From: Mucilaginibacter rubeus
GTDB lineage: Bacteria > Bacteroidota > Bacteroidia > Sphingobacteriales > Sphingobacteriaceae
Direction of reading: 5' to 3'
NCBI RefSeq assembly: GCF_014643835.1
Contig: NZ_BMKD01000007.1
Coordinates: forward strand, 248,001 to 312,000
DNA length: 64,000 nucleotides
The notes beneath the pieces were generated by a model that worked only from the letters and a program-made list of their open reading frames with translations, was not told the origin of the DNA and searched no databases. Shown here piece by piece: positions 8,617 through 16,571 of the stretch (positions are counted from its first letter, which is position 1; every line of letters starts with the position of its first letter). A program made the position numbers and the translations under genes.

Positions 8617-9666
8617 ATGTACATCAGGGCAGCAAGCAATATATCGCCACAAAATACCTTCGGTAATCAGCGGTTCCTTTCAGAACTGGCAGGATATACC
8701 GGCGACGGGCTCACCTGTATTGAACCGGATTATAAAGCCCTGATCGATCCAAAAATCATCCGCCGCATGAGCCGAATCATTAAAATGGGTGTTGCTGCCG
8801 GGATGGATTGCCTGCAACAAGCCGGAGTCAACGCGCCGGATGCTATCATCACCGGAACGGCTTACGGCTGCCTGGAAGATACCAATACCTTCCTTACTAA
8901 AATGGTGCAGCAAAACGAGGAAGCGCTATCCCCTACCGCGTTTATCCAATCCACCCATAATACCATCAGCGCGCAGATAGCCTTACTGCTGCAATGTCAT
9001 CAATACAACAACACCTTTGTAAATGGCGGCGCTTCGTTTGAAAACGCCCTGCTTGATGCTATGATGCTTTTGTATGAGGGCGAAGCGGCCAATGTACTGG
9101 TTGGCGGTATCGATGAAATCACCACTAATAGTCATGCTATTTTAAAGCGCATGGGCTTATATCGCCGGGAACAGGTATCAAACTTTGATCTGCTTAATAC
9201 TCCCGGCAAGGGGACAATGGCTGGCGAAGGATCCGCGTTTTTCATGTTGAGCAGGGAAGCCTCGGATAATGACTGGGCTAAAATTGATGGCGTATCCAGC
9301 TTTTATAAACCGCGCAACACCGCCGAAATAAAACAACAGATCAGCATTTTTTTGCAAAGCCAAAACGCCAATATCCATGAGATTGACCTGGTAATAACCG
9401 GTAATAACGGTGATTTAAAAAATGATGCCGTTTATGAGCAATTGCTAAAATATGATTTTGCTAATGCGCCTGTTATCAATTACAAAGCCCTCTGCGGCGA
9501 ATATCCAACCTCATCGGCATTTGCAACGTGGCTGGCGGCGCATGAAATCAAAGCTGGGGGCTGTTCATTTGTACCTGAAAGCGACCAAACTTCGTTAAAA
9601 AAGGTATTGATCTATAATCATTACCAAAATATCCACCACTCGTTAATCCTGCTTTCGGCATGTTAA
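8617..9666 (+). CDS. ketosynthase-like chain-length-factor candidate (dead triad)
   Basis: A 349-residue protein over the full thiolase-fold length. The Cys nucleophile is replaced by Ser140 (NGGASFENA). The first His region reads TGNNGD and not HGTxT. The second His is replaced by Glu295 (LCGEYPTSS, where active enzymes have GHTLGAS). All three catalytic residues are thus missing while the fold landmarks remain, including GEGSAFFML near 203-211. By analogy with type II PKS chain-length factors it probably pairs with the ketosynthase directly upstream. Its stop overlaps the next start. Role inferred; loss of the triad is seen directly. Confidence 0.82.
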   Translation: MYIRAASNISPQNTFGNQRFLSELAGYTGDGLTCIEPDYKALIDPKIIRRMSRIIKMGVAAGMDCLQQAGVNAPDAIITGTAYGCLEDTNTFLTKMVQQNEEALSPTAFIQSTHNTISAQIALLLQCHQYNNTFVNGGASFENALLDAMMLLYEGEAANVLVGGIDEITTNSHAILKRMGLYRREQVSNFDLLNTPGKGTMAGEGSAFFMLSREASDNDWAKIDGVSSFYKPRNTAEIKQQISIFLQSQNANIHEIDLVITGNNGDLKNDAVYEQLLKYDFANAPVINYKALCGEYPTSSAFATWLAAHEIKAGGCSFVPESDQTSLKKVLIYNHYQNIHHSLILLSAC

Positions 9667-10433
9667 ATTTCAGGAATACCAATATCCTTTTTGCCGGGCT
9701 GCTGGGGTTGATAATCTGGCAGGATATTACAGAAGGGGTATCCTGGTGGAGTTATCCAGTGTTGATTTTTATTTACTCGCTGATATTATTTTACGGGTGC
9801 TATTACATCGGCTCTAACTTTTTTATGCGGGTGATGTGCTCACTCAAAACCAACAAAAAGATCATTGCCATTACTTTTGATGATGGACCTGACACTACAG
9901 CCACTCCACAGATTTTGGAGATTTTAAGGCAACATAACACCCCGGCAGCATTCTTTTGTATTGGTAATAGAATATCCGGAAATGAAACCATCCTGAAACA
10001 AATTCACGAAGAGAGCCATATCATCGGGAACCATAGTTTTTCGCACCATTTCTGGTTCGATCTGTTTTCTTCCGCCAAAATGCTGGATGATATGCTTCAG
10101 ACCAATCAATCAGTAAGGCAGACGATTAACTTAAGTCCACTGTTGTTCCGCCCCCCTTACGGGGTGATCAACCCCAACCTCAAAAAAGCCATTTTAAAAA
10201 GTAGGATGGTGCCCATAGGCTGGAGCGTGCGGTCCATGGATACCATTATTAACGATCCTAAAAAACTATTAAATAAGATAACCCGCTGTTTAAACCCCGG
10301 CGCTATTTTCCTGTTTCATGATACGGGAGCTGCAACAATTTCGGTATTGCCCCTGTTTATTGAACATGCCAAAGCACAGGGATACGAAATAGTACGACTG
10401 GATAAAATGCTAAATTTGCAGGCTTATGCGTAG
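9660..10433 (+). CDS. membrane-anchored polysaccharide deacetylase (NodB domain)
   Basis: A 257-residue carbohydrate esterase family 4 protein. Two hydrophobic segments (about residues 8-22 and 33-56) anchor it, followed by the NodB domain: ITFDDGP (71-77) with the catalytic and metal-binding Asp pair, the metal ligands His125 and His129 in NHSFSHH, and RPPYG. Such enzymes remove N-acetyl groups from GlcNAc polymers or related sugars. The start overlaps the previous gene by 7 bp, and its stop overlaps the next start, so it is integrated in the pigment operon. Related genes are known near flexirubin clusters in some Bacteroidota. The substrate here is unknown and may be a lipid or glycan modification. 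Confidence 0.88.
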   Translation: MLNFRNTNILFAGLLGLIIWQDITEGVSWWSYPVLIFIYSLILFYGCYYIGSNFFMRVMCSLKTNKKIIAITFDDGPDTTATPQILEILRQHNTPAAFFCIGNRISGNETILKQIHEESHIIGNHSFSHHFWFDLFSSAKMLDDMLQTNQSVRQTINLSPLLFRPPYGVINPNLKKAILKSRMVPIGWSVRSMDTIINDPKKLLNKITRCLNPGAIFLFHDTGAATISVLPLFIEHAKAQGYEIVRLDKMLNLQAYA

Positions 10434-11220
10434 ATTGATTGAAAATAAAATATTAAAAGCTGAAGCAGGGGCTGTGCGATTCCCTCCCTCGGGAGGGTTT
10501 AGGGAGGGGTTTCATCAGCGTTTAACCCCTACCTCCTCCTTCCCCAAGGAAGGAATCGCGCGGGCCGCCACACTTTTATCATGTACTAAGTCTCTGTTGA
10601 TTCTTTTGATAATCACCTGCGCGGCCATCTCTGCCCAAGCCCAGCACGCAGGTTATACCCAACTATCTGATCTTACCAAATTCAAACAGCAGTTTGCCGA
10701 AGTTGCTGCAAAAACAAACAGCATTAAAAGCGATTTTACCCAGGATAAAAATCTGAGCATGCTTTCAGAAAAGATCACCTCTAAAGGCAAATTCTGGTAC
10801 CGCAAGCCCAATATGCTGCGGATGGAGTATACCCAGCCATTCAGCTATCTCATGATCCTGAACAAGGACAATGTGTACATTAAAGATGGACAAAAAGAAA
10901 ACAAGGTATCCACCCGCTCCAACAAAGTATTTAAGCAGATCAACAAAATCGTTGTCGATTGTATACAGGGAACGGCACTCAATAGCGGCGATTTTAAATC
11001 GGCGGTATACGAAAACAAGGGCACCTATTTAGTTTCTCTATCCCCTGTCAATAAACAACTGAGTGACTTTTTCAAAACCATCGAGATCACTGTTGATAAA
11101 AAAGATTATTCGGTAAACACCATCGAAATGCTGGAAGGTACGGGCGATAGCACTACCCTGCATTTCACCAATAAAGAGATCAATGCCAATATCCCGGATG
11201 CGTTTTTTGCTATTAAGTAG
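10426..11220 (+). CDS. LolA-like outer-membrane lipoprotein carrier, repeat-extended N-terminus
   Basis: A 264-residue periplasmic carrier of the LolA fold, visible from GKFWYRKPNMLRMEYTQPF and the repeated strand pattern that follows. LolA homologues (ApeL type) are regular members of aryl-polyene clusters and may ferry the lipid-linked pigment. The ATG at 10426 overlaps the preceding stop (ATGCGTAG). About residues 17-45 are encoded by an inserted palindromic repeat, so the hydrophobic signal segment (SLLILLIITCAAISAQA) sits unusually far from the start. Either the long leader works, or a non-ATG codon after the repeat is used. No better ATG exists in frame. Confidence 0.83.
   Translation: MRRLIENKILKAEAGAVRFPPSGGFREGFHQRLTPTSSFPKEGIARAATLLSCTKSLLILLIITCAAISAQAQHAGYTQLSDLTKFKQQFAEVAAKTNSIKSDFTQDKNLSMLSEKITSKGKFWYRKPNMLRMEYTQPFSYLMILNKDNVYIKDGQKENKVSTRSNKVFKQINKIVVDCIQGTALNSGDFKSAVYENKGTYLVSLSPVNKQLSDFFKTIEITVDKKDYSVNTIEMLEGTGDSTTLHFTNKEINANIPDAFFAIK
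10477..10558. repeat. CGATTCCCTCCC palindromic repeat inside a coding start
   Basis: An 82 bp inverted repeat. The left arm CGATTCCCTCCCTCGGGAGG continues to GGGAGGGGTT; the right arm begins AACCCCTACC and ends CCAAGGAAGGAATCG, close to its complement. It lies in frame within the 5' part of the LolA-like gene. Same family as 7041-7130, 30806-30925 and 34893-35012. Confidence 0.85.
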
Positions 11221-11818
11221 CTGCCTGCTAATGCTGGCTGGCTGCTCATCGGTTTACAAAAACCTGAAGCCGACCGAAGGCAATGTACGCGAGATCAAAA
11301 AATTCGCGCCCGATTTTACCAATGTGCTTTATAAAACCGGGGTAGATGTAATTGGCGGGCATCATTTAAGCGGCCTGTTGCTGATTAAAACCCTACCCGA
11401 TAAAAGCGTACGTATGGTATTCAGCAATGAGATGGGTTTTAAATTCTTTGATTTTGAATTTAAACCCGACGGCGGCTTCAAGGTGTATTATATCATAAAG
11501 CAAATGGATAAACGCCCGGTGATCATCACCCTGCAAAAAGACTTTGAACTGGTGATGATGCGTAAGCAAAACCCCGAAACAGGTTATATGCGCAAAGATG
11601 ATAACTATCTGTATTATGTTTTCCCGCAGGAAAAAGGCGCCAACTATTACATCACCAATAAAACCGGAACAGAGCTAATCCGCATGGAACGCTCATCCGA
11701 CAGGAAACCCGTGGTGCAGGCCATTATGCATGGCTTTCACAATGGCATCCCTGATACCATTGGCATCAGCCATAAAAACTTTAAATTTAATATCGGTCTT
11801 AAACGTTTGGAAAGATAG
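11198..11818 (+). CDS. small envelope lipoprotein of the pigment operon
   Basis: A 206-residue lipoprotein. From ATG 11198 the signal peptide reads MRFLLLSSCLLMLAGCSS, with a good lipobox (LAGC). An upstream in-frame ATG at 11183 adds five residues and is less likely. The gene starts inside the end of the LolA-like gene. Its position next to LolA matches the DUF3261-type lipoprotein (ApeN) of aryl-polyene clusters, but I cannot confirm homology by eye. The mature part is rich in beta-prone, aromatic stretches, fitting a small lipid-binding envelope protein. Confidence 0.78.
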   Translation: MRFLLLSSCLLMLAGCSSVYKNLKPTEGNVREIKKFAPDFTNVLYKTGVDVIGGHHLSGLLLIKTLPDKSVRMVFSNEMGFKFFDFEFKPDGGFKVYYIIKQMDKRPVIITLQKDFELVMMRKQNPETGYMRKDDNYLYYVFPQEKGANYYITNKTGTELIRMERSSDRKPVVQAIMHGFHNGIPDTIGISHKNFKFNIGLKRLER

Positions 11819-12178
11819 ATGCTCAACAATACTTTTTTCAGTTTTACCACTCCCACAACTGATGGCGATTTGCTCAAAACAACCATCAGCCTTAACCCTG
11901 CGCATGATATTTTTAAAGGGCATTTCCCAGGCAATCCCATTGTGCCGGGTGTGTGCATGATGCAGATGGTCAAAGAGATTCTGGAAAATCAGCTCGGCAA
12001 AAAGTTAAGACTTGTTAAGGCTGATAGTATCAAGTTTCTGTCGTTCATCAACCCTAATGAACACCCCCAGGTTGGGTTGGAGATAAAGATGAGTACCGTT
12101 GATGAGCAGGTTAAGGCAGATGCGCAACTGGTAAATGAGGGGATTGTGTTTTTGAAGTTTAAGGGAGTATTCTCTTAA
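11819..12178 (+). CDS. FabZ/FabA-like hot-dog dehydratase subunit with Glu-to-Gln change
   Basis: A 119-residue hot-dog protein. The FabZ motif GHFPGNPIVPGV is intact, with the catalytic His at residue 35. The acidic partner seven residues after PG, normally Glu in PGVLxxE, is Gln49 here (PGVCMMQ). This is the mirror image of the protein at 2340, which keeps the Glu and lacks the His. FabZ active sites form at a dimer interface, so the two may form a heterodimer with one complete site. ATG follows the upstream stop directly (TAGATG). It is the last gene of the operon. Confidence 0.85.
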   Translation: MLNNTFFSFTTPTTDGDLLKTTISLNPAHDIFKGHFPGNPIVPGVCMMQMVKEILENQLGKKLRLVKADSIKFLSFINPNEHPQVGLEIKMSTVDEQVKADAQLVNEGIVFLKFKGVFS

Positions 12179-12189
12179 AAATAAAATTG

Positions 12190-12321
12190 TCATTTCGAAA
12201 CGAGGAACGAGTGAGAAATCTTATACGCCTTGTTTAGCGAATGACCAGTCCGGCCATGCATGGTGTACAAGATTTCTCTTTCGCCCCGGCGCACCATCCC
12301 CACAGCTCTATCGAAATGACA
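12190..12321. repeat. TGTCATTTCG-ended inverted repeat element
   Basis: About 130 bp bounded by TGTCATTTCGAAACGAGG on the left and TATCGAAATGACA on the right, with an internal AGAAATCTTA/AAGATTTCTC pair. It lies between the convergent pigment operon and the DUF308-like gene, so it may serve as a bidirectional terminator-like structure. A related half-copy is at 36721-36783. Confidence 0.75.
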
Positions 12322-12339
12322 TTTTTTTTAGATTTTATA

Positions 12340-12927
12340 TCAATTCTGCGCAACAGTCTTCGCGCTTTTTCCTAACCTAATGGCTGCCAATAAATAGTAA
12401 AAAGCACCAAAAGCCGAATATCCTGCCAAATTCGCAATCCCCATATTAGGCGAGTGCGCCATTGCTATAAATGACACACCGGCAAGCATAGATTGCCCCC
12501 CACTTAATATCATTGGCCATTGGCCGCCAAACTCTTTACGTCTTTTTAAGCCCAATACCAATTGGATTAATCCTGTTAACAAAGCCCATCCGCCAAATAC
12601 AATTAACGCGGCAGGCACTCCTTTGGTTATAGCAAAACCTACCGACAGGGTTGTAACGATGCTAATAGCAGCGTTTACATATTGCGGTGTTACCGATGTT
12701 CCGTTGCCTTGATTAGCACGGATATCAAGGAATGTACCTACAACATCCCATAACGGATAGATCACAAGCAGTATGGTTGCTGCGGTAAATGAAGTTTTAG
12801 CCAATAACGATACCAATATTACCCAGGTAACTGAAAATGCTACCCTTGTAAAATAAAGCTTACGCAACTCGCGGGCTGTATTAGCCGCGGCTGAAGTTTC
12901 TATGATCAATGTTTTATTTGCTGACAT
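12340..12927 (-). CDS. DUF308-like multi-spanning membrane protein
   Basis: A 195-residue hydrophobic protein with about five to six membrane helices (for example VAFSVTWVILVSLLA, AAISIVTTLSVGFAIT and LIVFGGWALLTGLIQLVL) and a short charged loop LKRRKEFGG. The pattern resembles the HdeD/DUF308 family of small integral membrane proteins of unknown function. It is monocistronic, diverging from nothing obvious; a Crp/Fnr regulator lies upstream on the same strand, 114 bp away. Function unknown. Confidence 0.7.
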   Translation of the reverse strand: MSANKTLIIETSAAANTARELRKLYFTRVAFSVTWVILVSLLAKTSFTAATILLVIYPLWDVVGTFLDIRANQGNGTSVTPQYVNAAISIVTTLSVGFAITKGVPAALIVFGGWALLTGLIQLVLGLKRRKEFGGQWPMILSGGQSMLAGVSFIAMAHSPNMGIANLAGYSAFGAFYYLLAAIRLGKSAKTVAQN

Positions 12928-13041
12928 GACTTTAAATTTTTATTTCGTTTTGTTTGATGAAGCAAAGTTGGGCACAAAACGTGGCGGCAATTTTCACTTA
13001 GGTGAAAATCGGGAGGGGCATTTGTCAGCAGAGTTTCGTTT

Positions 13042-13638
13042 TTAAGGCTTTTGCTGTGATAGTCGCTTCTTGATGCGGGTAAGAGATGGGTTTTTAATGC
13101 CCAAATAAGATGAAATATGATATGCGGGAATGCGGCTTACGATATTGGGATGCTGCGTTATCATTTTCAAATAACGCTCTTCGGCTGTATTAAATAAAAA
13201 CTCTTCGGTACGGGCTTGCGATTGGTTAAAGAATAATTCGGCAACCAGGCGACCGAAGCGTTGCCAGCCGGTTGGCGTGGAGTAAAGATATTGAAGATCA
13301 TTATAGTTGATGGAGATGATCTCGGCATCCTCCATCGCCTGGATATAATATGCGCAAGGGTATTGATTGATAAAACTGCGGAATGATACCAGGAACTGCC
13401 TTTCCGAAAAAAAGTAGATGTTCTTTTCTTCCTGCGTTTCGGGGTGTACGTAGTAGATCCGGAATAGACCTTTGTTAATAAGCGCAAGATCGGTACATAC
13501 AATGTTCTGCATGTTAAAAAAATCGCCTTTCTCAATTTTACGGGTGCGCCAATACGGCAAGCTAACCGCCACATCGTTTTCAGACATACCGGCAAAATTG
13601 CCAAGAAGTTCGTTTAATACCTGTTGCTTATCGGCCAT
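13042..13638 (-). CDS. Crp/Fnr-family transcriptional regulator
   Basis: A 198-residue regulator. The N-terminal part folds as a cyclic-nucleotide-binding-like beta-barrel (KIEKGDFFNMQN through the FFSERQFLVSF region), and the C-terminal end has a winged helix-turn-helix (HISSYLGIKNPSLTRIKKRL). It lacks the cysteines of an Fe-S Fnr sensor. The ATG at 13638 is chosen over TTG at 13647. This is the common Bacteroidota Crp-like type found next to a gene it may control. The adjacent DUF308-like gene, transcribed in the same direction, is a plausible target. Confidence 0.88.
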   Translation of the reverse strand: MADKQQVLNELLGNFAGMSENDVAVSLPYWRTRKIEKGDFFNMQNIVCTDLALINKGLFRIYYVHPETQEEKNIYFFSERQFLVSFRSFINQYPCAYYIQAMEDAEIISINYNDLQYLYSTPTGWQRFGRLVAELFFNQSQARTEEFLFNTAEERYLKMITQHPNIVSRIPAYHISSYLGIKNPSLTRIKKRLSQQKP

Positions 13639-13780
13639 AACTAACAAAGTGCAATAAGGTTAAATATCGGCACAAAAAATCATACTAATTTTCACCTGGG
13701 TTAAAAACAACTGATTTTATTTTCTTATTTTACAATCAAACTAAATTGAATAAAAAACAATCATTAAATCAATCAACACA

Positions 13781-13897
13781 ATGAAGCATATAAATACATC
13801 TCCCCATGTTAGTGAGTTTGATAGAGATCACCCTGTTCCTGACGGTTATTATATTGGCCGTTTCAGGTCCCCGGAAAAGAAAAAAGAAAGACAATAA
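13781..13897 (+). CDS. possible small protein gene (38 residues), perhaps frameshifted
   Basis: A short open frame starting MKHINTSPHVSEF with an A-rich upstream region, too short to be sure of. Its stop follows an A-rich tract (GAAAAGAAAAAAGAAAG). Right after it, in the +1 frame, translation continues as a coding-like stretch (INTDALLRSEYHITENGG) to a stop at 13977-13979. A strong terminator follows at 14021. Together this looks like a ~65-residue small protein interrupted by one frameshift, programmed or mutational. No family is recognised. Confidence 0.4.
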   Translation: MKHINTSPHVSEFDRDHPVPDGYYIGRFRSPEKKKERQ

Positions 13898-14019
13898 CAT
13901 CAACACGGATGCCCTTCTGCGTTCCGAATACCACATTACCGAAAACGGGGGATTAGAACACGTAAAAAGTGAAATCTAATACCAAACCTACCTTCAGAAA
14001 CATAATGAAAATAAAATAG

Positions 14020-14054
14020 AACCGTCGCTAAACAATTAGCGGCGGTTTTTTATT
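14020..14054 (+). terminator. rho-independent terminator
   Basis: ACCGTCGCTAA, loop ACAA, TTAGCGGCGGT, followed by TTTTTTATTT. It ends the short transcript carrying the small-protein candidate and isolates the downstream barrel gene. Confidence 0.85.
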
Positions 14055-14091
14055 TAATTTACGGAATTATAAACCTCATCCCCGTCCCGGC

Positions 14092-16515
14092 TTGAAACAT
14101 ATCTGCAGCTTTTTATTTTTTAGTTTAATTTATAGCAGCCTGTTTGCACAGATAAAAGTTAGCGGTAAAATTGTCGACAATTCTAAAGTTCCTGTGGCCT
14201 TTGCTGTGGTTAACCTGCAACAGCAAAATTCAGAGCAAACAAGGGTAGTGCAAACCGATTCCATCGGGCTATTTAGTTTTACTGACGTTGATAAAGGCAC
14301 CTATCATTTAACTATCACCTTCACCGGCTATCAAAAAACCAAACTTAAATTAAACTTGCAACAAGATACCTCGGTATCTATTACCCTCGCTGATAATACC
14401 ACACAGTTGAACGAAGTAACCGTAACAGCAGGCAAAGCCTCTGTTGAAAACAAGGGCGATAAGCTGGTTTACAATGTATCCACCAGTGCCACATCGGCAG
14501 GAGCTGATGTACTTACGGTTATTGGTCGCGTGCCGGGTATAAAAGTTGGTGATAATGACCTGAGCATTGTTGGCAAAGGCAGCGTTAAAGTTATGGTGAA
14601 CGAAAGATTGGTTCAACTGGCTGGAACCGACCTGCTCCGTTACCTGCGCTCATTATCTGCAAGCCAGGTAGGCAGTATTGAGGTAATTAAAAATCCGGGA
14701 GCTGCTTATGATGCTGAGGGCAACGCCGGATTGATCAACATCACGCTCAAACATAGCAAAAAACATGGCTATACCGGCAGCGTACAAATTAATGATAAGC
14801 AATGGATGCATAGCCCGGCCTCGGTTTATGGTACCAGCAATTACTGGTGGTTAAATGCCAGCGGCGATATTAACTACAATTCGGCCAAACTCTCCGCATA
14901 TGCCAGTGTTAATGTTGACCATGACCACGAACTGGAGGGCTTTGAAACCGATATTTACTATCCTAAGCAAACCTGGCTGCAAACAGATACCGGCAACTAT
15001 CGTTACCACAATTTAAACTTCATTGCCGGGGCCGATTATAGGTTTAGTTCAAAAGTAACTGCCGGGGTAAATTACCAGGGAGGTAAGAATACCTATGACG
15101 GATCCGACCATGTGAATAACCCCATCATTAACAACACTACCGGTGCTATCGATTCAACATTAAGAACCTATGCCACCTATCACCCGGTGGCTATCAGTAA
15201 TGCGGTTAACCTGCATAGCACCATCAGCCTGGATACATCAGGTGCTAAATTGGTACTTAATGCCGACTATTTTAACTATTACCGCACCGACAGATCGGAC
15301 TTTGAGAGCAACACTTACCTCGCTGACGGATCATTGAATGCAGCCAGTCGTAATCGCTACCATGATACCAATAAGCAGGACATCAACATTTATACATTCA
15401 AGGCCGATGCGCTTTTGCCAACCAAATATGCCCGCTTTGCTTTTGGCGGCAAACTGAGCTTTATCAATAATTACAGCAACGCTTTTTATTATAAAAAGGC
15501 AACCAACGATTCGCTAAAGTATGACCCGAACTTAAGCAATGAATTTACCTATACCGAAAATACCCAATCTGTTTACGGCAGCATAAACCGCGAGGATGGT
15601 AAATGGAAGTACCAGGCCGGCTTGCGGGCAGAGCACACCGAAACCAAAGGCTACTCGCACACGCTTAACCAAACTACCATTAATAATTACACAAGGTTGT
15701 TTCCATCAGCAACGGTGAGTTACCAGGCAGCTGTTAATCACAGCCTATCACTAAACTTTGGCAGGCGGGTTAACCGGCCAACTTTCTGGAACCTTAACCC
15801 ATTCAAGAGCTTGTTTACAGCTTATAGCTATGGCGAAGGCAACCCCTATCTTCAACCAGAATATAATACCAATTTTGAGCTTTCGCACACCTATAAAAAC
15901 AGGCTTACTTCGGCTATATTTTTAAACGTTACCAACAATGGTTTTAACAACGTAACCATTGCCCGGCCAGATACTAATTTGATTTATACCACGCCCCTTA
16001 ATTTTATTAAAACTTACCGGGTAGGTATTTCCGAAAATTATTCGATGCAATTGCTTAGCTGGCTTGATAATAATAACCAGTTCACTTTTTATCATACCGA
16101 TGCAAAATCTGCATTGGCTGCAGTAAATGGGATCAATGGCTTCGGGGCGTATATTGCGACCAACAACAACATCTATTTTAATGCCGATAAATCATTTTCA
16201 GGTGCAGTTAATTTTTGGTACCAGTTCCCGGAGGTAGATCATATAGGCAGAAGTGATGCTTACTACAAACTCGATCTTGGCATTAAAGCTTCGGTTTTAA
16301 AAAAGAAGGTTGATGTTTCATTTGTGATGAACGATATTTTCAGGAGCAGCGCGTCAGCTGTTACCACAACCGTTAACGGGGTAAGGCAAAAGTATACCAA
16401 CTTCCAGATTAACAGATATACTTTGCTTGGCATCAGTTACCGTTTCGGCAACAGCCAAAATAAAACCGAAAAACAGGATACCGGTAACCAGGATGAGAAA
16501 GGCCGGATCCATTAA
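14092..16515 (+). CDS. TonB-receptor-like outer-membrane beta-barrel protein (CarboxypepD_reg + OMP barrel)
   Basis: An 807-residue outer-membrane protein. A signal peptide ends near SLFAQ (residue 20). A carboxypeptidase-regulatory-like beta-sandwich follows (SGKIVDNSKVPVAFAVVNLQ to about residue 100), then a plug-like region (EVTVTAGKASVENKGDKL to GSIEVIKNPGAAYDAEGNAG), then a barrel of alternating aromatic strands. This matches the Bacteroidota 'outer membrane beta-barrel family', related to TonB-dependent receptors but usually without a SusD partner. No TonB box was identified with confidence. The start is TTG at 14092, 38 bp after a terminator, so its own promoter must be very close. Ligand unknown. 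Confidence 0.87.
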   Translation: MKHICSFLFFSLIYSSLFAQIKVSGKIVDNSKVPVAFAVVNLQQQNSEQTRVVQTDSIGLFSFTDVDKGTYHLTITFTGYQKTKLKLNLQQDTSVSITLADNTTQLNEVTVTAGKASVENKGDKLVYNVSTSATSAGADVLTVIGRVPGIKVGDNDLSIVGKGSVKVMVNERLVQLAGTDLLRYLRSLSASQVGSIEVIKNPGAAYDAEGNAGLINITLKHSKKHGYTGSVQINDKQWMHSPASVYGTSNYWWLNASGDINYNSAKLSAYASVNVDHDHELEGFETDIYYPKQTWLQTDTGNYRYHNLNFIAGADYRFSSKVTAGVNYQGGKNTYDGSDHVNNPIINNTTGAIDSTLRTYATYHPVAISNAVNLHSTISLDTSGAKLVLNADYFNYYRTDRSDFESNTYLADGSLNAASRNRYHDTNKQDINIYTFKADALLPTKYARFAFGGKLSFINNYSNAFYYKKATNDSLKYDPNLSNEFTYTENTQSVYGSINREDGKWKYQAGLRAEHTETKGYSHTLNQTTINNYTRLFPSATVSYQAAVNHSLSLNFGRRVNRPTFWNLNPFKSLFTAYSYGEGNPYLQPEYNTNFELSHTYKNRLTSAIFLNVTNNGFNNVTIARPDTNLIYTTPLNFIKTYRVGISENYSMQLLSWLDNNNQFTFYHTDAKSALAAVNGINGFGAYIATNNNIYFNADKSFSGAVNFWYQFPEVDHIGRSDAYYKLDLGIKASVLKKKVDVSFVMNDIFRSSASAVTTTVNGVRQKYTNFQINRYTLLGISYRFGNSQNKTEKQDTGNQDEKGRIH

Positions 16516-16520
16516 AAGCA

Positions 16521-16546
16521 AAAGGGAGCTCATGCGGACTCCCTTT
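16521..16546. terminator. short hairpin between convergent genes
   Basis: AAAGGGAG and CTCCCTTT around a 10-base loop, located between the barrel gene (+) and the MXKDX gene (-). There is no strong T-tract, so terminator function is tentative. Confidence 0.4.
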
Positions 16547-16571
16547 AAACAATCACGAAACAAAAGCAAGG

